Under the pieces are notes generated by a model that worked only from the letters and a program-made list of their open reading frames with translations, was not told the origin of the DNA and made no database searches. The translations under genes and the position numbers were made by a program. Shown here in pieces: positions 1 through 7,787 of a stretch of DNA of 36,820 nt. Position 1 is the first letter of the stretch. The number at the start of each line of letters is the position of its first letter. The DNA is from Moorena sp. SIO3I8. GTDB lineage: Bacteria; Cyanobacteriota; Cyanobacteriia; Cyanobacteriales; Coleofasciculaceae. Where the stretch lies: assembly GCF_010692325.1 (NCBI RefSeq), contig NZ_JAAHHW010000068.1, positions 1 to 36,820 of the forward strand. The letters run 5' to 3'.

Positions 1-141
1 AGGGAAGGGGAGGGGAGGGGTAGGGTGTGAGGGGGGGGGGGGGGGGGGGGTGGGGGGGGGGGGGGGGGGGGGGGGGGTGGGGGGAGGGTGGGGAGGGTGG
101 GGAGTGTGGGGAGAGGGGGGAGTGTGGGGAGGGAAGAAGTA
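1..141. repeat. G-rich low-complexity tract with long G runs
   Basis: Almost pure G on this strand, with two uninterrupted runs of 20 G (31-50) and 26 G (52-77), flanked by GGGGAGG/GGGGAGTGT units resembling the heptamer arrays elsewhere in the window. I see no gene. The long homopolymers could be real (degenerated heptamer DNA, G-quadruplex forming) or an assembly or sequencing artefact at a contig end. Confidence 0.8.
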
Positions 142-312
142 GTTTTGGATAAGAGGATATCTTCAAATATATTTTTGATCATTGTCTTGATGCAGTCGCG
201 AATGGTAAAAGTATCGGGATTAAAATTTATGTAGCAAGCGGATCTGGGAAAAAATCCTGTGTACCTCTTTAGGTTAGAAACCGCTATAGATTTAGATTAA
301 CTAGAAAGGTTG
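142..312. other. Intergenic leader with half of a 51-bp palindrome
   Basis: No coding potential is seen here. Bases 186-200 match one arm of the 51-bp palindromic repeat found complete at 1480-1530 and 26826-26876, so this is probably a decayed copy. AAAGG at 305-309 is the only ribosome-binding-like sequence before the downstream gene and sits only 3 bases from its ATG. Confidence 0.4.
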
Positions 313-1410
313 ATGCAGGTAATCAAAAAGTATCCCGATAATGACCAACAAAGCCTATTAGAGACAGCAGAGTCTTACCTAAGGGAATCCGTTGCTCCCT
401 TGGCTAATGAGATTGATAGTGCTCCTGAGGTGTTACGAGAGGCTCTCAAGGGGATGAGCGTTCGCACTTTGCTAGGGCTACGGATTCCCAAATCCTGGGG
501 AGGTGTCGAAGTCAGTAGCACCACCTTTCCATACTTTCAGCAACTGGTAGCACGGTATTCCGGTGCTTTGGCATTCTTGCAAATGCAACACCAGAGTGCT
601 GGAGCAATGATCGCCTTCTCTGAGAATGAATCGTTGAAGCAGCAGTATCTTCCCAAATTAGCCAAGGGTCAAGTGCTAGTTGGTATCGGCTTTTCCCAAG
701 TGCGACGAACAGGTAACCCACCGGTGAAAGCTATTCCGGTAGATGGTGGATATCAGATCAGCGGAAAAGTGCCTTGGGTTACTGGGTTTAGCTTGTTTCA
801 AGAGTTTGTCATTGGTGCAGTATTGCCTGATGGTCGAGAAGTTTACGGTACGGTGCCATTGACTCCAACTTCCCAAGATGCAGGTGGTACTATTACCTTT
901 AGCAAACCCATGGCATTGGCGGCGATGCAATCCACCAATACGGTTAGTGCTACCCTTACGGATTGGTTCTTACCCGAAGAAGGTGTGGTCTCGATTGCTA
1001 AAGCAGGTGCAATTCACGGAAATGACCAGAAAAAAGTTTTGTCTGCTGGTTTTTTGGCCCTAGGATGTGCCCAAGCTGGACTCGACATTGTAGAAGCGGC
1101 TGCCAAAACCAAGCAACTGGATTTTCTATTCAATGCTTTTGAATCCCTCAATGGGGAATTGATTCGCTGCCAGACAGCTATGATCCAAGCAGTAAAAGCC
1201 GATTCCCAGACCTTTGAACAACGACTACAACTGAGGACTTGGGCAATTAACTTAGCAGGACGATGTGCTCAAGCAGCGGTGACTGTGTCTAGTGGTGCTG
1301 CTAACTACAAACACCATGCTGCCCAGCGAGTCTATCGCGAAGCTTTGGTATTCACTGTCTCTGGTCAAACCACCGCTGTCATGGAGGGAACTCTGGCTCG
1401 GTTGGTATAG
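313..1410 (+). CDS. Acyl-CoA dehydrogenase family protein
   Basis: A 365-residue protein with the overall plan of flavin-dependent acyl-CoA dehydrogenases. It has an N-terminal helical region with the typical IPKSWGG turn (around residue 59), a middle beta domain with a DGGYQISGKVPWVTG segment (around 147) as in the family's substrate and FAD-contacting region, and a C-terminal helical bundle ending in a VSGQTTAVMEGTLARL segment that replaces the usual GGTxEI-containing motif. Length is close to the usual 380. Family members oxidise acyl-CoA or acyl-carrier-protein thioesters using FAD; the substrate cannot be told here. ATG at 313 is preferred over TTG at 310. The gene is flanked by repeats and has no operon partner in the window. 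Whether a catalytic glutamate is kept is unclear, so it could be a divergent, specialised member. Confidence 0.75.
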   Translation: MQVIKKYPDNDQQSLLETAESYLRESVAPLANEIDSAPEVLREALKGMSVRTLLGLRIPKSWGGVEVSSTTFPYFQQLVARYSGALAFLQMQHQSAGAMIAFSENESLKQQYLPKLAKGQVLVGIGFSQVRRTGNPPVKAIPVDGGYQISGKVPWVTGFSLFQEFVIGAVLPDGREVYGTVPLTPTSQDAGGTITFSKPMALAAMQSTNTVSATLTDWFLPEEGVVSIAKAGAIHGNDQKKVLSAGFLALGCAQAGLDIVEAAAKTKQLDFLFNAFESLNGELIRCQTAMIQAVKADSQTFEQRLQLRTWAINLAGRCAQAAVTVSSGAANYKHHAAQRVYREALVFTVSGQTTAVMEGTLARLV

Positions 1411-1421
1411 CGCTACGCGCA

Positions 1422-1453
1422 AGTCAGAAGTCAGAAGTCAGAAGTCAGAAGTA
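1422..1453. repeat. Heptanucleotide tandem repeat (AGTCAGA)n
   Basis: Four to five perfect copies of a 7-base unit begin 11 bases after the stop codon of the acyl-CoA dehydrogenase gene. It belongs to the period-7 short tandem repeats seen in most intergenic spaces of this window. Confidence 0.85.
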
Positions 1454-1479
1454 AGCTAGGACTAGGTTTCGGAGTTTAG

Positions 1480-1530
1480 AAGCGATGCAGCGCGGTCTTG
1501 GGGGTTTCCCCCATGAGCGACTGCATCAAG
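1480..1530. repeat. 51-bp palindromic interspersed repeat, copy 1
   Basis: Imperfect palindrome with outer arms GCGATGCAG and CTGCATCAAG and an inner GGGGG-TTT-CCCCC hairpin. Its reverse complement recurs with the same 51-base length at 26826-26876; a diverged copy lies at 24973-25024, half a copy at 186-200 and a core fragment inside a histidine kinase gene at 31731-31759. Confidence 0.8.
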
Positions 1531-1821
1531 ACAATGTCAAACATCTGAATCGGTAGTGCTATAAATGTTTCCTGTGGGTGAATCCTGATTGACAGAATTA
1601 GAAACTCCTATACTCCCATATCTTCCTCTTCTGCCAACTTTGTGCTAAGTCTTAACATCTAATCTCAACATCTAATCTAATCATGTAATATAATTGTATT
1701 ATAAAAGGGCGTAGTGCAGAGGCAGTCACACCAGCCTTCTAAGCTTTCAAGACGTCGGCTTTGCCCAATCGCCCCCGCCGAATTCTGTCTGTGTCGTACA
1801 GCTTGTGTAGTACATACAACT
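1531..1821. other. Gene-free stretch before the SDR gene
   Basis: Contains short direct repeats of AACATCTAATCT near 1655-1680 and an AT-rich patch with a TATAAT box at 1689-1694 that could be a -10 element; no convincing -35 box lies 17 bases upstream. An in-frame GTG at 1714 would extend the next gene by 36 residues, but that extension looks non-conserved (Arg/Cys-rich, no domain). Confidence 0.3.
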
Positions 1822-3210
1822 ATGGATATCACCCAACCCCATCACCCAAGTGTCAATGAGCAGGAGTTAGCCATTTGCCTGAGGGTGCTTGAGGCAGCGG
1901 GTAGGATGTCCAGTGACAATCCACAGCTGTTGACTATTGAACGGGCGGTGTCAGCACTGAAGAAGCAACTCAAACAAAAGCGTCGCCACCAGCGCAAGCA
2001 GGCTCGCCGTCAGCATGACTTGGCTTTGCTGGCTCGTGCCCAGATTCATAGCGAAGCCTTGCCGGAACGATTACGCCAGCTGGCTGCAGGGGTATCCCTT
2101 GACCATGATCAACTCTATACTCCCCAGCTATGCTACGTGTGCAAGCAGCCTTACAAACGTGTACATCACTTTTACCACCAGTTTTGTCCTAACTGTGCCC
2201 CTGAACACTATAGTCGGCGCTACGCCAGAACTGATTTACAGGGTCGGCGAGTGCTAGTCACGGGTGGACGGATTAAGATTGGGTATCACGTTGCACTCAA
2301 AATGCTACGAGACGGTGCTCATGTGATTGTAACCACCCGATTCCCGAAAGATGCCGCCCGTCGATACCTGGCTGAGACAGACTCACACCTATGGGGTGAC
2401 CGATTGGAAATCTACGGGCTAGACTTTCGTGATCTGCGTGGGGTGATGGCATTTATCGATCAGTTGCTGGCATCTGCCCCACTCAATATTATTATCAATA
2501 ATGCTGCCCAAACCATTCGCCGCCCACCTGCATATTTCAAAACTCTTGTCCAAGGGGAGATGGAGAGTCTGGATCAACAAACCAGGCAATGGGTGAAAGC
2601 TGAATCAGAGGCTCTGGTCAAGAAGTCAGCACTTAACGCTTTTTACCAGCTCTGTCTGAGCAGCAAGGAGGATCCAAACTTTCCGGATGGAGTCCTTGAC
2701 ATTGAGGGTCAGCCCTTAGATTTGAGGCATGTTAATAGCTGGCGACTGTTACTTGACCAGGTTGAGCCGATCGAGATGGTTGAGGCTTGGTTGGTAACGA
2801 CTATGGCTCCTTACTTATTTAATTCCCGCTTGAAGCCGTCACTGATGGCATCTCCTTTCGAAGATCGTTATATTGTCAATGTCTCTGCTGTAGAAGGTCA
2901 ATTCTCCTATGGAAATAAGACACCCTATCATCCCCACACTAATATGGCTAAAGCCGCACTGAACATGATGACCCGAACTGTGGGGATGGATTATGTTTGC
3001 GATCGCATTTATATGACCAGTGTTGACACTGGTTGGATTACAGACGAGAAGCCTCATCCTGTGCGTGAATACCTCCGTCAGCAAGGATTCCGTCCACCAC
3101 TTGATGTGATTGATGGTGCTGCACGGGTTTATGATCCCATTGTGCGCGGGTTAGCAGGGGAGCGCCTCTATGGGGTGTTCCTGAAAGACTACAAACCATG
3201 TAACTGGTAA
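1822..3210 (+). CDS. Zinc-ribbon SDR-family oxidoreductase with atypical active site
   Basis: A 462-residue protein with three parts. The N-terminus is basic and helical (Lys/Arg/Gln-rich around residues 45-70). Next comes a four-cysteine knuckle, CYVC (about 104) and CPNC (about 122), likely binding zinc. The rest is a short-chain dehydrogenase/reductase Rossmann domain with VLVTGGRIKIG (about 143-153) as the dinucleotide-binding glycine motif and INNAAQ (about 224). At the active site the usual YxxxK reads TNMAK (about 373-377): the lysine is kept but tyrosine is replaced by threonine, with a nearby Tyr eight residues before the Lys. Start chosen at ATG 1822; GTG 1714 is in frame. The substrate is unknown. 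It may be a redox enzyme with a shifted catalytic tyrosine or a non-catalytic NAD(P) sensor. Confidence 0.75.
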   Translation: MDITQPHHPSVNEQELAICLRVLEAAGRMSSDNPQLLTIERAVSALKKQLKQKRRHQRKQARRQHDLALLARAQIHSEALPERLRQLAAGVSLDHDQLYTPQLCYVCKQPYKRVHHFYHQFCPNCAPEHYSRRYARTDLQGRRVLVTGGRIKIGYHVALKMLRDGAHVIVTTRFPKDAARRYLAETDSHLWGDRLEIYGLDFRDLRGVMAFIDQLLASAPLNIIINNAAQTIRRPPAYFKTLVQGEMESLDQQTRQWVKAESEALVKKSALNAFYQLCLSSKEDPNFPDGVLDIEGQPLDLRHVNSWRLLLDQVEPIEMVEAWLVTTMAPYLFNSRLKPSLMASPFEDRYIVNVSAVEGQFSYGNKTPYHPHTNMAKAALNMMTRTVGMDYVCDRIYMTSVDTGWITDEKPHPVREYLRQQGFRPPLDVIDGAARVYDPIVRGLAGERLYGVFLKDYKPCNW

Positions 3211-3245
3211 GGTCGTATCATGTCCGGTTTCAAAGTTATAGTGTA

Positions 3246-3364
3246 GGGAATCGGGAATCGGGAATCGGGAATCGGGAATCGGGAAAACTGATCTGACTCC
3301 CGATCCCCCCATCTCCGCATCTCCCCATCTCCCTATCTCCCCATCTCCCTACTCTCTACTCCCT
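3246..3364. repeat. Two heptamer arrays, (GGGAATC)n then (CCCCATC)n
   Basis: At 3246-3285 there are five or more copies of GGGAATC. At 3306-3364 a complementary-looking C-rich array (CCCCATC/CCCTATC/CCCTACT) follows. The two could pair into a long hairpin between the convergent SDR and NTPase genes and may act as a rough bidirectional terminator. Confidence 0.8.
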
Positions 3365-3380
3365 GCGCTATATGAGCTCC

Positions 3381-5543
3381 TCAGGGGTTCATTAGCTTAA
3401 GCAAAATAGTCTGCCATTTTTGTACTAATGCTTGATCACTAGTCTGAATTTCCTGAATTACCCACTGCTCCATCCCTAAGGAAGCAAAGGAATATCTACC
3501 GTTACCTAACTGCTCCTGATCTTGATCAATAATGACGCCTTGTTCTACTAGGTTTGTTAACTCTCGTTGATGTTGGCTAAAGATTACGTCAATTTTAGTT
3601 AAGTCAATGTCACTTAAGTCAATAGTAATCTTTTGCTCAAGACCACCTTTTAACTTCGACCAAGCCATCAGTATCAACAGCCCTTGCTCGACATCGCTGC
3701 ACCGTTGCCAAATATTTTGGAAAATATGTCTAGTTTGACTTTCAAACTCCTTGATAAAAGTTTCAGTATCGGGTAACTTCCCAGTTCTTAATGCTCTAAA
3801 TAGCAAAGAACCAGCAATTTGTAGCAGCGCCGGATGTCCACCAGCCCTGTCTTTAATGACATTCCGTAATGCTGGTGTGATGGGAATACTCGCCATCAAT
3901 TGCTCCACTTCAGTTTCCGTTAATGGCTTCAGGGACCGAAACAGATAGTGATTGTACCACGGGGATTTATCTGGGGTTAGACTCGGCCCAAGTTCATTGA
4001 GACGGCGGAGTGAGGTGACAATCATTGATAAATATCTCCTCTCCCGAGAGTGATAGGCAATACTACGACACTCACTTAGAAAGGCTTCCATGTCAGCTTG
4101 AGTATAGTGTGGGTTTTCCCGCAAAGCCGCATCATAGTCATCCACTAGCAACACCAAGAACTTGTTGTGTTTCCCAAGCTTGCGCAATACTTGGGGCATA
4201 GCCCTGGCAGTTGCTTTTCCGTGGTCGAGCAATGTCTCAATTTCAGTCTGAAGGTCTGGCTCACTATCCAATTTATAGATCAGCTCAGTTAGGACTTCTT
4301 GCCAAAACCCGGAAGCTGTAAACGGTTGGATACTTTCGCAACTGAGTAACACCATCACTGCCTGTGATGGGTCTTGTCCATACTCTTTCCAAACGTCTGG
4401 GGAAGCTAGGAGTTCCAGGAAAGAGGTCTTACCCATGCCTGGACCACCCCAAATCGCTAAGTTACTGCGGTTCGAGATTTGATTAAAACCAGCCAGAATT
4501 TCTGATTGTCGTCCCACAAAACGGTCTGGGGGAACTGGTGCGCCTACAACGAAAGGATTGTTTAATTGGTTATAGAATTGATAAGCTTGTTGATTTTCTG
4601 GCTCTATCCTTAGCACTTGGTCAAATTGCCGCCTGGCTAGGATAACTTCCCCTACTTCCATGAGGTGTTGTCCATAACCTAAATGCGATCGCACTAATCC
4701 ATCCTGATTCCGGACTGGATCAACTAGGTATGCTTGCTGATAGTATTCTACTGCTTTATCAAATACGTCACCTTCCAAATATATCCTTGCGATCTCGAAT
4801 AAAGCACGAAAGTGATTGGGATTGGCTTTCAAAATCTGTTCATAGGGTTTTACTTTCTGCCATACATCCCCCTGATCAGTTTGTTCAATTGCTTGTTGAT
4901 AACTAGCCTTAGCCTCTGGATCGAGGTCTTCCAATTCAAATATCTCTCGCCGCAATGGGTAACGTTGGATTAACCAGCGGCGGACTAATTCTATTTTTAC
5001 CTTGTAGGATTTTTCTTTATAGGATGAAACTTGATCAGTTATGTCTACAACCCCCAAGAAACCTGATTCAACTAGTTTTTCCCTAGCTTGAGTCAAAGAC
5101 TCGGTGATGGTAACGCCATACTCTTCCAGTAAACTCAACGGGTCTTGCACAACCTGAGTATAATTTCTTTCAGCTTTTTTTTGAGCCTCTGCTACTGCCG
5201 AAAATATCACTCGTTCCGGAATCGGTAATCCATCCCGAAACCAGGTTAATCCTCCCTCACCAATTTCAATGGCATCATCCACAATTCTGGTGACATCATC
5301 ACCAGTTACCTGCCACTTTTGTTCAGTTCTAGCTTGAGAAAACAGTGCATGACATAGGACCTGAGTGAAATAGGGATGACCTGATGTTAATGCTAAGATA
5401 GCATCGATTGCCTCTGAGTCATAGGTCAAAGACCCCTGAGCTGGTTCAGTAGACTTCGCGGCAGTTGTCGGGAACAGGGAACAGGGAACAGGGAACAGTG
5501 GAGAAGAATTGACGCAAACACTATCAGAAAAATACTTTTGCAA
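3381..5543 (-). CDS. B-type NTPase remnant fused through TPRs to a complete A-type P-loop NTPase
   Basis: A 720-codon frame built of modules. Residues 1-30 are repeat-derived (a heptamer array encodes LFPVPCSLFP) and are probably not native. About 40-200 match the C-terminal half of the B-type NTPase of the large receptors at 14558 and 17965 (TSGHPYFTQVLC, then GLPIPERVIFSAVAEA and RRWLIQRYPLRREI). About 210-330 are tetratricopeptide repeats (ANPNHFRALFEIARIYL). About 335-720 are a complete A-type NTPase with FVGRQSEI, Walker A GGPGMGKTS (about 367), Walker B VLLVDDYD (about 464), ECRSIAYHSRER and GGHPALLQIAGSLL. The B-type Walker A and B motifs are missing because the 5' end is lost next to a TnpB element. 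Unlike the intact receptors, the TPRs lead into a second NTPase, with no membrane helix. Possibly a non-functional remnant; if expressed, a cytoplasmic signalling NTPase. Confidence 0.7.
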   Translation of the reverse strand: MQKYFSDSVCVNSSPLFPVPCSLFPTTAAKSTEPAQGSLTYDSEAIDAILALTSGHPYFTQVLCHALFSQARTEQKWQVTGDDVTRIVDDAIEIGEGGLTWFRDGLPIPERVIFSAVAEAQKKAERNYTQVVQDPLSLLEEYGVTITESLTQAREKLVESGFLGVVDITDQVSSYKEKSYKVKIELVRRWLIQRYPLRREIFELEDLDPEAKASYQQAIEQTDQGDVWQKVKPYEQILKANPNHFRALFEIARIYLEGDVFDKAVEYYQQAYLVDPVRNQDGLVRSHLGYGQHLMEVGEVILARRQFDQVLRIEPENQQAYQFYNQLNNPFVVGAPVPPDRFVGRQSEILAGFNQISNRSNLAIWGGPGMGKTSFLELLASPDVWKEYGQDPSQAVMVLLSCESIQPFTASGFWQEVLTELIYKLDSEPDLQTEIETLLDHGKATARAMPQVLRKLGKHNKFLVLLVDDYDAALRENPHYTQADMEAFLSECRSIAYHSRERRYLSMIVTSLRRLNELGPSLTPDKSPWYNHYLFRSLKPLTETEVEQLMASIPITPALRNVIKDRAGGHPALLQIAGSLLFRALRTGKLPDTETFIKEFESQTRHIFQNIWQRCSDVEQGLLILMAWSKLKGGLEQKITIDLSDIDLTKIDVIFSQHQRELTNLVEQGVIIDQDQEQLGNGRYSFASLGMEQWVIQEIQTSDQALVQKWQTILLKLMNP
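5470..5492. repeat. Heptamer array (GGGAACA)n inside the truncated NTPase frame
   Basis: Three copies of the period-7 unit, read on the minus strand as CCCTGTT. It forms the artificial N-terminus of the 3381-5543 frame and marks scar-like DNA between the TnpB element and the surviving B-type NTPase sequence. Confidence 0.8.
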
Positions 5544-5615
5544 GAGGTCTAGTAATTAACTTTGTGGCACTTCGTTCACTGAGCAAGCCAACTTTTTGGC
5601 TAGGAGCACCTTTAA

Positions 5616-5760
5616 TTGAACTACCCCACCTGTCGCAGGGATGGGGATTCCCAGGCACAACCTATACGGCTGTTATATCCATGGGCGTGACTTTCCTTCG
5701 CACCGAAGGTAGCTGGGTGGGGTTAATTCCCAGTTTCTTAAGACCCCGCATTTTGATGTT
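5616..5760 (-). ncRNA. Probable omega/reRNA scaffold at the tnpB 3' end
   Basis: TnpB systems normally produce a guide RNA whose scaffold overlaps the 3' end of tnpB and the right-end hairpin, with the guide taken from flanking DNA. Here the minus strand after the tnpB stop carries the right-end hairpin and ends in TTCAA at 5616. The guide would then begin TTAAAGGTGCTCCTAGCC on the minus strand (about 5615 downward). The 5' limit is a guess. Confidence 0.35.
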
Positions 5761-7014
5761 TACTGCACCATTTATGTCAGCGTCATCGTGGTACCCACAC
5801 TCAGTGCAAACAAATTTTTCTCCTTTTCGATTGTCTGCGCTAGTGTGGTGACACTTTGGACATCGCTGAGATGTATGTTTGGGGTTAATCTTGATGACTG
5901 GAATGCCTGACTTTGCAGCCACGACTTCAACCTTTTTGACTAATTCACCCCAGGCAGCGTCGGAAATTACACGATTAAGACCTTTCTTGGCTGATTGTCC
6001 ATTACGGTCGTAACCACCCAAATCCTTGGGCTTGGGTTTACAGCGAGACTTCATCCCTTTGATGTTCAAGTCCTCAAACACCAGAGCATCTGCTCCATTA
6101 CTTAGATTTTTTGCTGTTTCCCAATGGTATGCAGAACGTTTATTGGTAACCCGTTCGTGCAACGAGGCTACTTTGGAAAAGGCTTTTTTGCGATTGTTTG
6201 AACCCTTCTTCTTTCGACTCGCAGCTCGTTGTCTTAGTCTTAAACGTCTGGTTTGGCGTTTGGACTTCTTACTATTGGCTGGGTTTTGAACTATCTCTCC
6301 ATCAGAAATACTAAGGAGTTTTCTGATTCCTAGATCGCATCCTTTAACACGATCAGGTCTAATCTCGTGTTTAGTTTTTACTGGTGGAACTGGTACCGAT
6401 TTATCCTCGATCTGAATGCTAACAAACCATCCCCGTGATTGACGACGAACGGTTACAGATTTCATGGTAAAACCATCCGGGATGGGACGGGAATTATGGA
6501 ATCGCATCCACCCTATTCCTGGTAAATAGATTCGATTACCATCTAGTTTTACCTGGCCTGGAGCATACTTGAGGCTCCGGAAACGATATCGCCTTTTAGG
6601 TCTTGGATATTTGGCTTCTCCCTTGAAAAACTTTGAAAAGGCTACATCCAACTGTCTTAACATTTGCTGTAGAACAGTCGAATTGATCGCTTTGTACCAA
6701 GGTCGTTGTTTTTTGAGGGAGGGGAGACTTGAACTTTGAACCTCGTAAGCACTCCGGCGAGGATTCTTTTGACTCTTTTTCCAGGGATAACCTATCGAGC
6801 TTGACTTGTTTACCGAACAGGACAATGGGCACGCCTCTCCATGAGTCTTCAAATCGCAGTAATTACCAAGTTTTGGTGATTTAACCTGCTCGTAGGACTC
6901 ATTTCTATCTCTTAACAAGTAGTTGTACTGAGCCAATAGCATATCTAGCCATCGGTTCATTGTAGCTTCTTGCTGAGAGCTTGGGATTAGTTTATAGACG
7001 TAACCCAATTGCAT
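5662..7014 (-). CDS. tnpB: RNA-guided endonuclease TnpB (IS605 OrfB family)
   Basis: A 450-residue protein with the TnpB plan: N-terminal helix-turn-helix/WED-type region, basic middle, RuvC-like nuclease and a zinc ribbon. RuvC motifs look complete: GCDLGIRKL (Asp about 227), FEDLNIKGM (Glu about 313) and DADINGAVNI (about 411-420). The zinc ribbon has CPKC (about 386) and CTEC (about 405). Arg/Lys-rich stretches at 245-290 are usual in the family. TnpB proteins cut DNA next to a short target-adjacent motif using an RNA made from the element's right end, which helps retain the element. Length is slightly above the common 380-430. No frameshift or missing motif is seen, so it may be active although no tnpA is adjacent. 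The start at 7014 gives the typical MQLGYVYKL N-terminus. Confidence 0.93.
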   Translation of the reverse strand: MQLGYVYKLIPSSQQEATMNRWLDMLLAQYNYLLRDRNESYEQVKSPKLGNYCDLKTHGEACPLSCSVNKSSSIGYPWKKSQKNPRRSAYEVQSSSLPSLKKQRPWYKAINSTVLQQMLRQLDVAFSKFFKGEAKYPRPKRRYRFRSLKYAPGQVKLDGNRIYLPGIGWMRFHNSRPIPDGFTMKSVTVRRQSRGWFVSIQIEDKSVPVPPVKTKHEIRPDRVKGCDLGIRKLLSISDGEIVQNPANSKKSKRQTRRLRLRQRAASRKKKGSNNRKKAFSKVASLHERVTNKRSAYHWETAKNLSNGADALVFEDLNIKGMKSRCKPKPKDLGGYDRNGQSAKKGLNRVISDAAWGELVKKVEVVAAKSGIPVIKINPKHTSQRCPKCHHTSADNRKGEKFVCTECGYHDDADINGAVNIKMRGLKKLGINPTQLPSVRRKVTPMDITAV

Positions 7015-7078
7015 AGTATCGACCTTTTTTTTCGGTGCTATCTTGATTATATATTACCGAAATTGATCTGACAAGAGA

Positions 7079-7261
7079 ATGGTAAGACAAAAACCAATAA
7101 AAGTAGGACGCCCCTGTCTTCACGGCTCACCCAAAACAACACACACTATTAAGGCGACAAACACAGCTTGGAACGGATTAAAGAGATTGGCAGCTAAATC
7201 AGGTTTAAGCCTGTCAGAGTATTTAGAGTCGCTGGGAAAAACTGGGACACTACCTAGTTAA
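7079..7261 (+). CDS. Small ribbon-helix-helix-like protein inside the TnpB element
   Basis: A 60-residue basic protein starting KVGRP and ending in a segment TAWNGLKRLAAKSGLSLSEYLESLG that has the look of a ribbon-helix-helix (CopG/Arc-type) DNA-binding or antitoxin domain. It is divergent from tnpB: the two starts are 64 bases apart and share an AT-rich intergenic region. It lies between tnpB and the left-end hairpin, so it travels with the element. It may regulate tnpB or act as a passenger antitoxin. The ORF is short and the call depends on pattern only. Confidence 0.55.
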   Translation: MVRQKPIKVGRPCLHGSPKTTHTIKATNTAWNGLKRLAAKSGLSLSEYLESLGKTGTLPS

Positions 7262-7281
7262 TGGATTGTGGCTTACGCCAC

Positions 7282-7338
7282 TTGAGAGGGTGAATTCATC
7301 CCCGTCCTCTTAGGTCGGGGTATTCTTCGCCCTCTCAA
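7282..7338. repeat. Left-end hairpin of the TnpB element
   Basis: Outer arms TTGAGAGGG (7282-7290) and CCCTCTCAA (7330-7338) are perfect complements. An inner CCCCG…CGGGG stem at 7300-7320 sits within them. A further perfect hairpin GTGGC-TTAC-GCCAC lies just inside (7269-7282). Such subterminal hairpins are recognised by IS200/IS605 transposases. Confidence 0.75.
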
Positions 7339-7352
7339 ACTCTCCCACTCCG

Positions 7353-7787
7353 ATAATCATCCGCTAGCAATACTAGGAATTTATTGTGTGCTCCCAGCTT
7401 ACCCAAGACTTCAAGGAAATCCTTAGCAGTGCTTTTTCCCTCTTGGACTAATCTATCGATATCTGCTTGCAGCTCAGGATTGCTGTCCAGTTTAGTTTTA
7501 ATCAAGCTCAAGACCTTTCCCCAGAAGCCAGACCCACTGAAGGGATGGATACTCAGGCAATTTAACAACACAATCACTGCTTGCGATGGGTCGGTCTGAT
7601 GTATTCGCCAGATTTCCGGCCAAGTGAGTAATTCCAGAAAGGAAGACTTTCCAATGCCCGGACCTCCCCACACTGATAGGTTACTGCGATGGGAGATTTG
7701 ATCGAAAGCGGTTTCAATCAGAGCAGTTCGTCCCACAAAACGCTCTGGGGGGACTGGCTTACCGACAATGAAGGGATTGCTTGGCAT
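7353..7787 (-). pseudogene. A-type P-loop NTPase, 3' truncated by the TnpB element
   Basis: The first about 145 residues of an A-type NTPase: NPFIVGKPVPPERFVGR, Walker A GGPGIGKSS (about 38-46) and Walker B LVLLADDY. It aligns from the start with the 13197 gene and with the second half of the 3381-5543 frame. After ADDY the frame enters element DNA and ends within 6 codons (to 7335). The C-terminal two thirds, including the ECRSIAYHSRER and GGHPALLQ regions, are gone. Because the sequence beyond the element is B-type and not A-type, the original order was probably an A-type gene followed by a B-TPR-A gene, with the middle deleted. Confidence 0.8.

Larger units (their letters stand above)
5616..7352 (-). 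mobile_element. IS200/IS605-superfamily element carrying tnpB and a small RHH-like gene, no tnpA
   Basis: Boundaries are inferred. The left end is placed at 7352, where the A-type NTPase reading frame (…ADDY) stops matching its paralogues; just inside is a strong hairpin at 7282-7338. The right end is placed at 5616, where the minus strand has a GC hairpin (CCCCA…CCTG-CGA-CAGG-TGGGG, 5626-5650) followed by TTCAA, like the TCAA right-end cleavage site known for IS608-type elements. No TnpA (Y1 HUH transposase) is present, so movement needs a transposase in trans. There are no terminal inverted repeats or target duplication, as expected for the family. The host NTPase frame does not resume after the right end, so a deletion accompanied or followed insertion. 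Confidence 0.75.
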
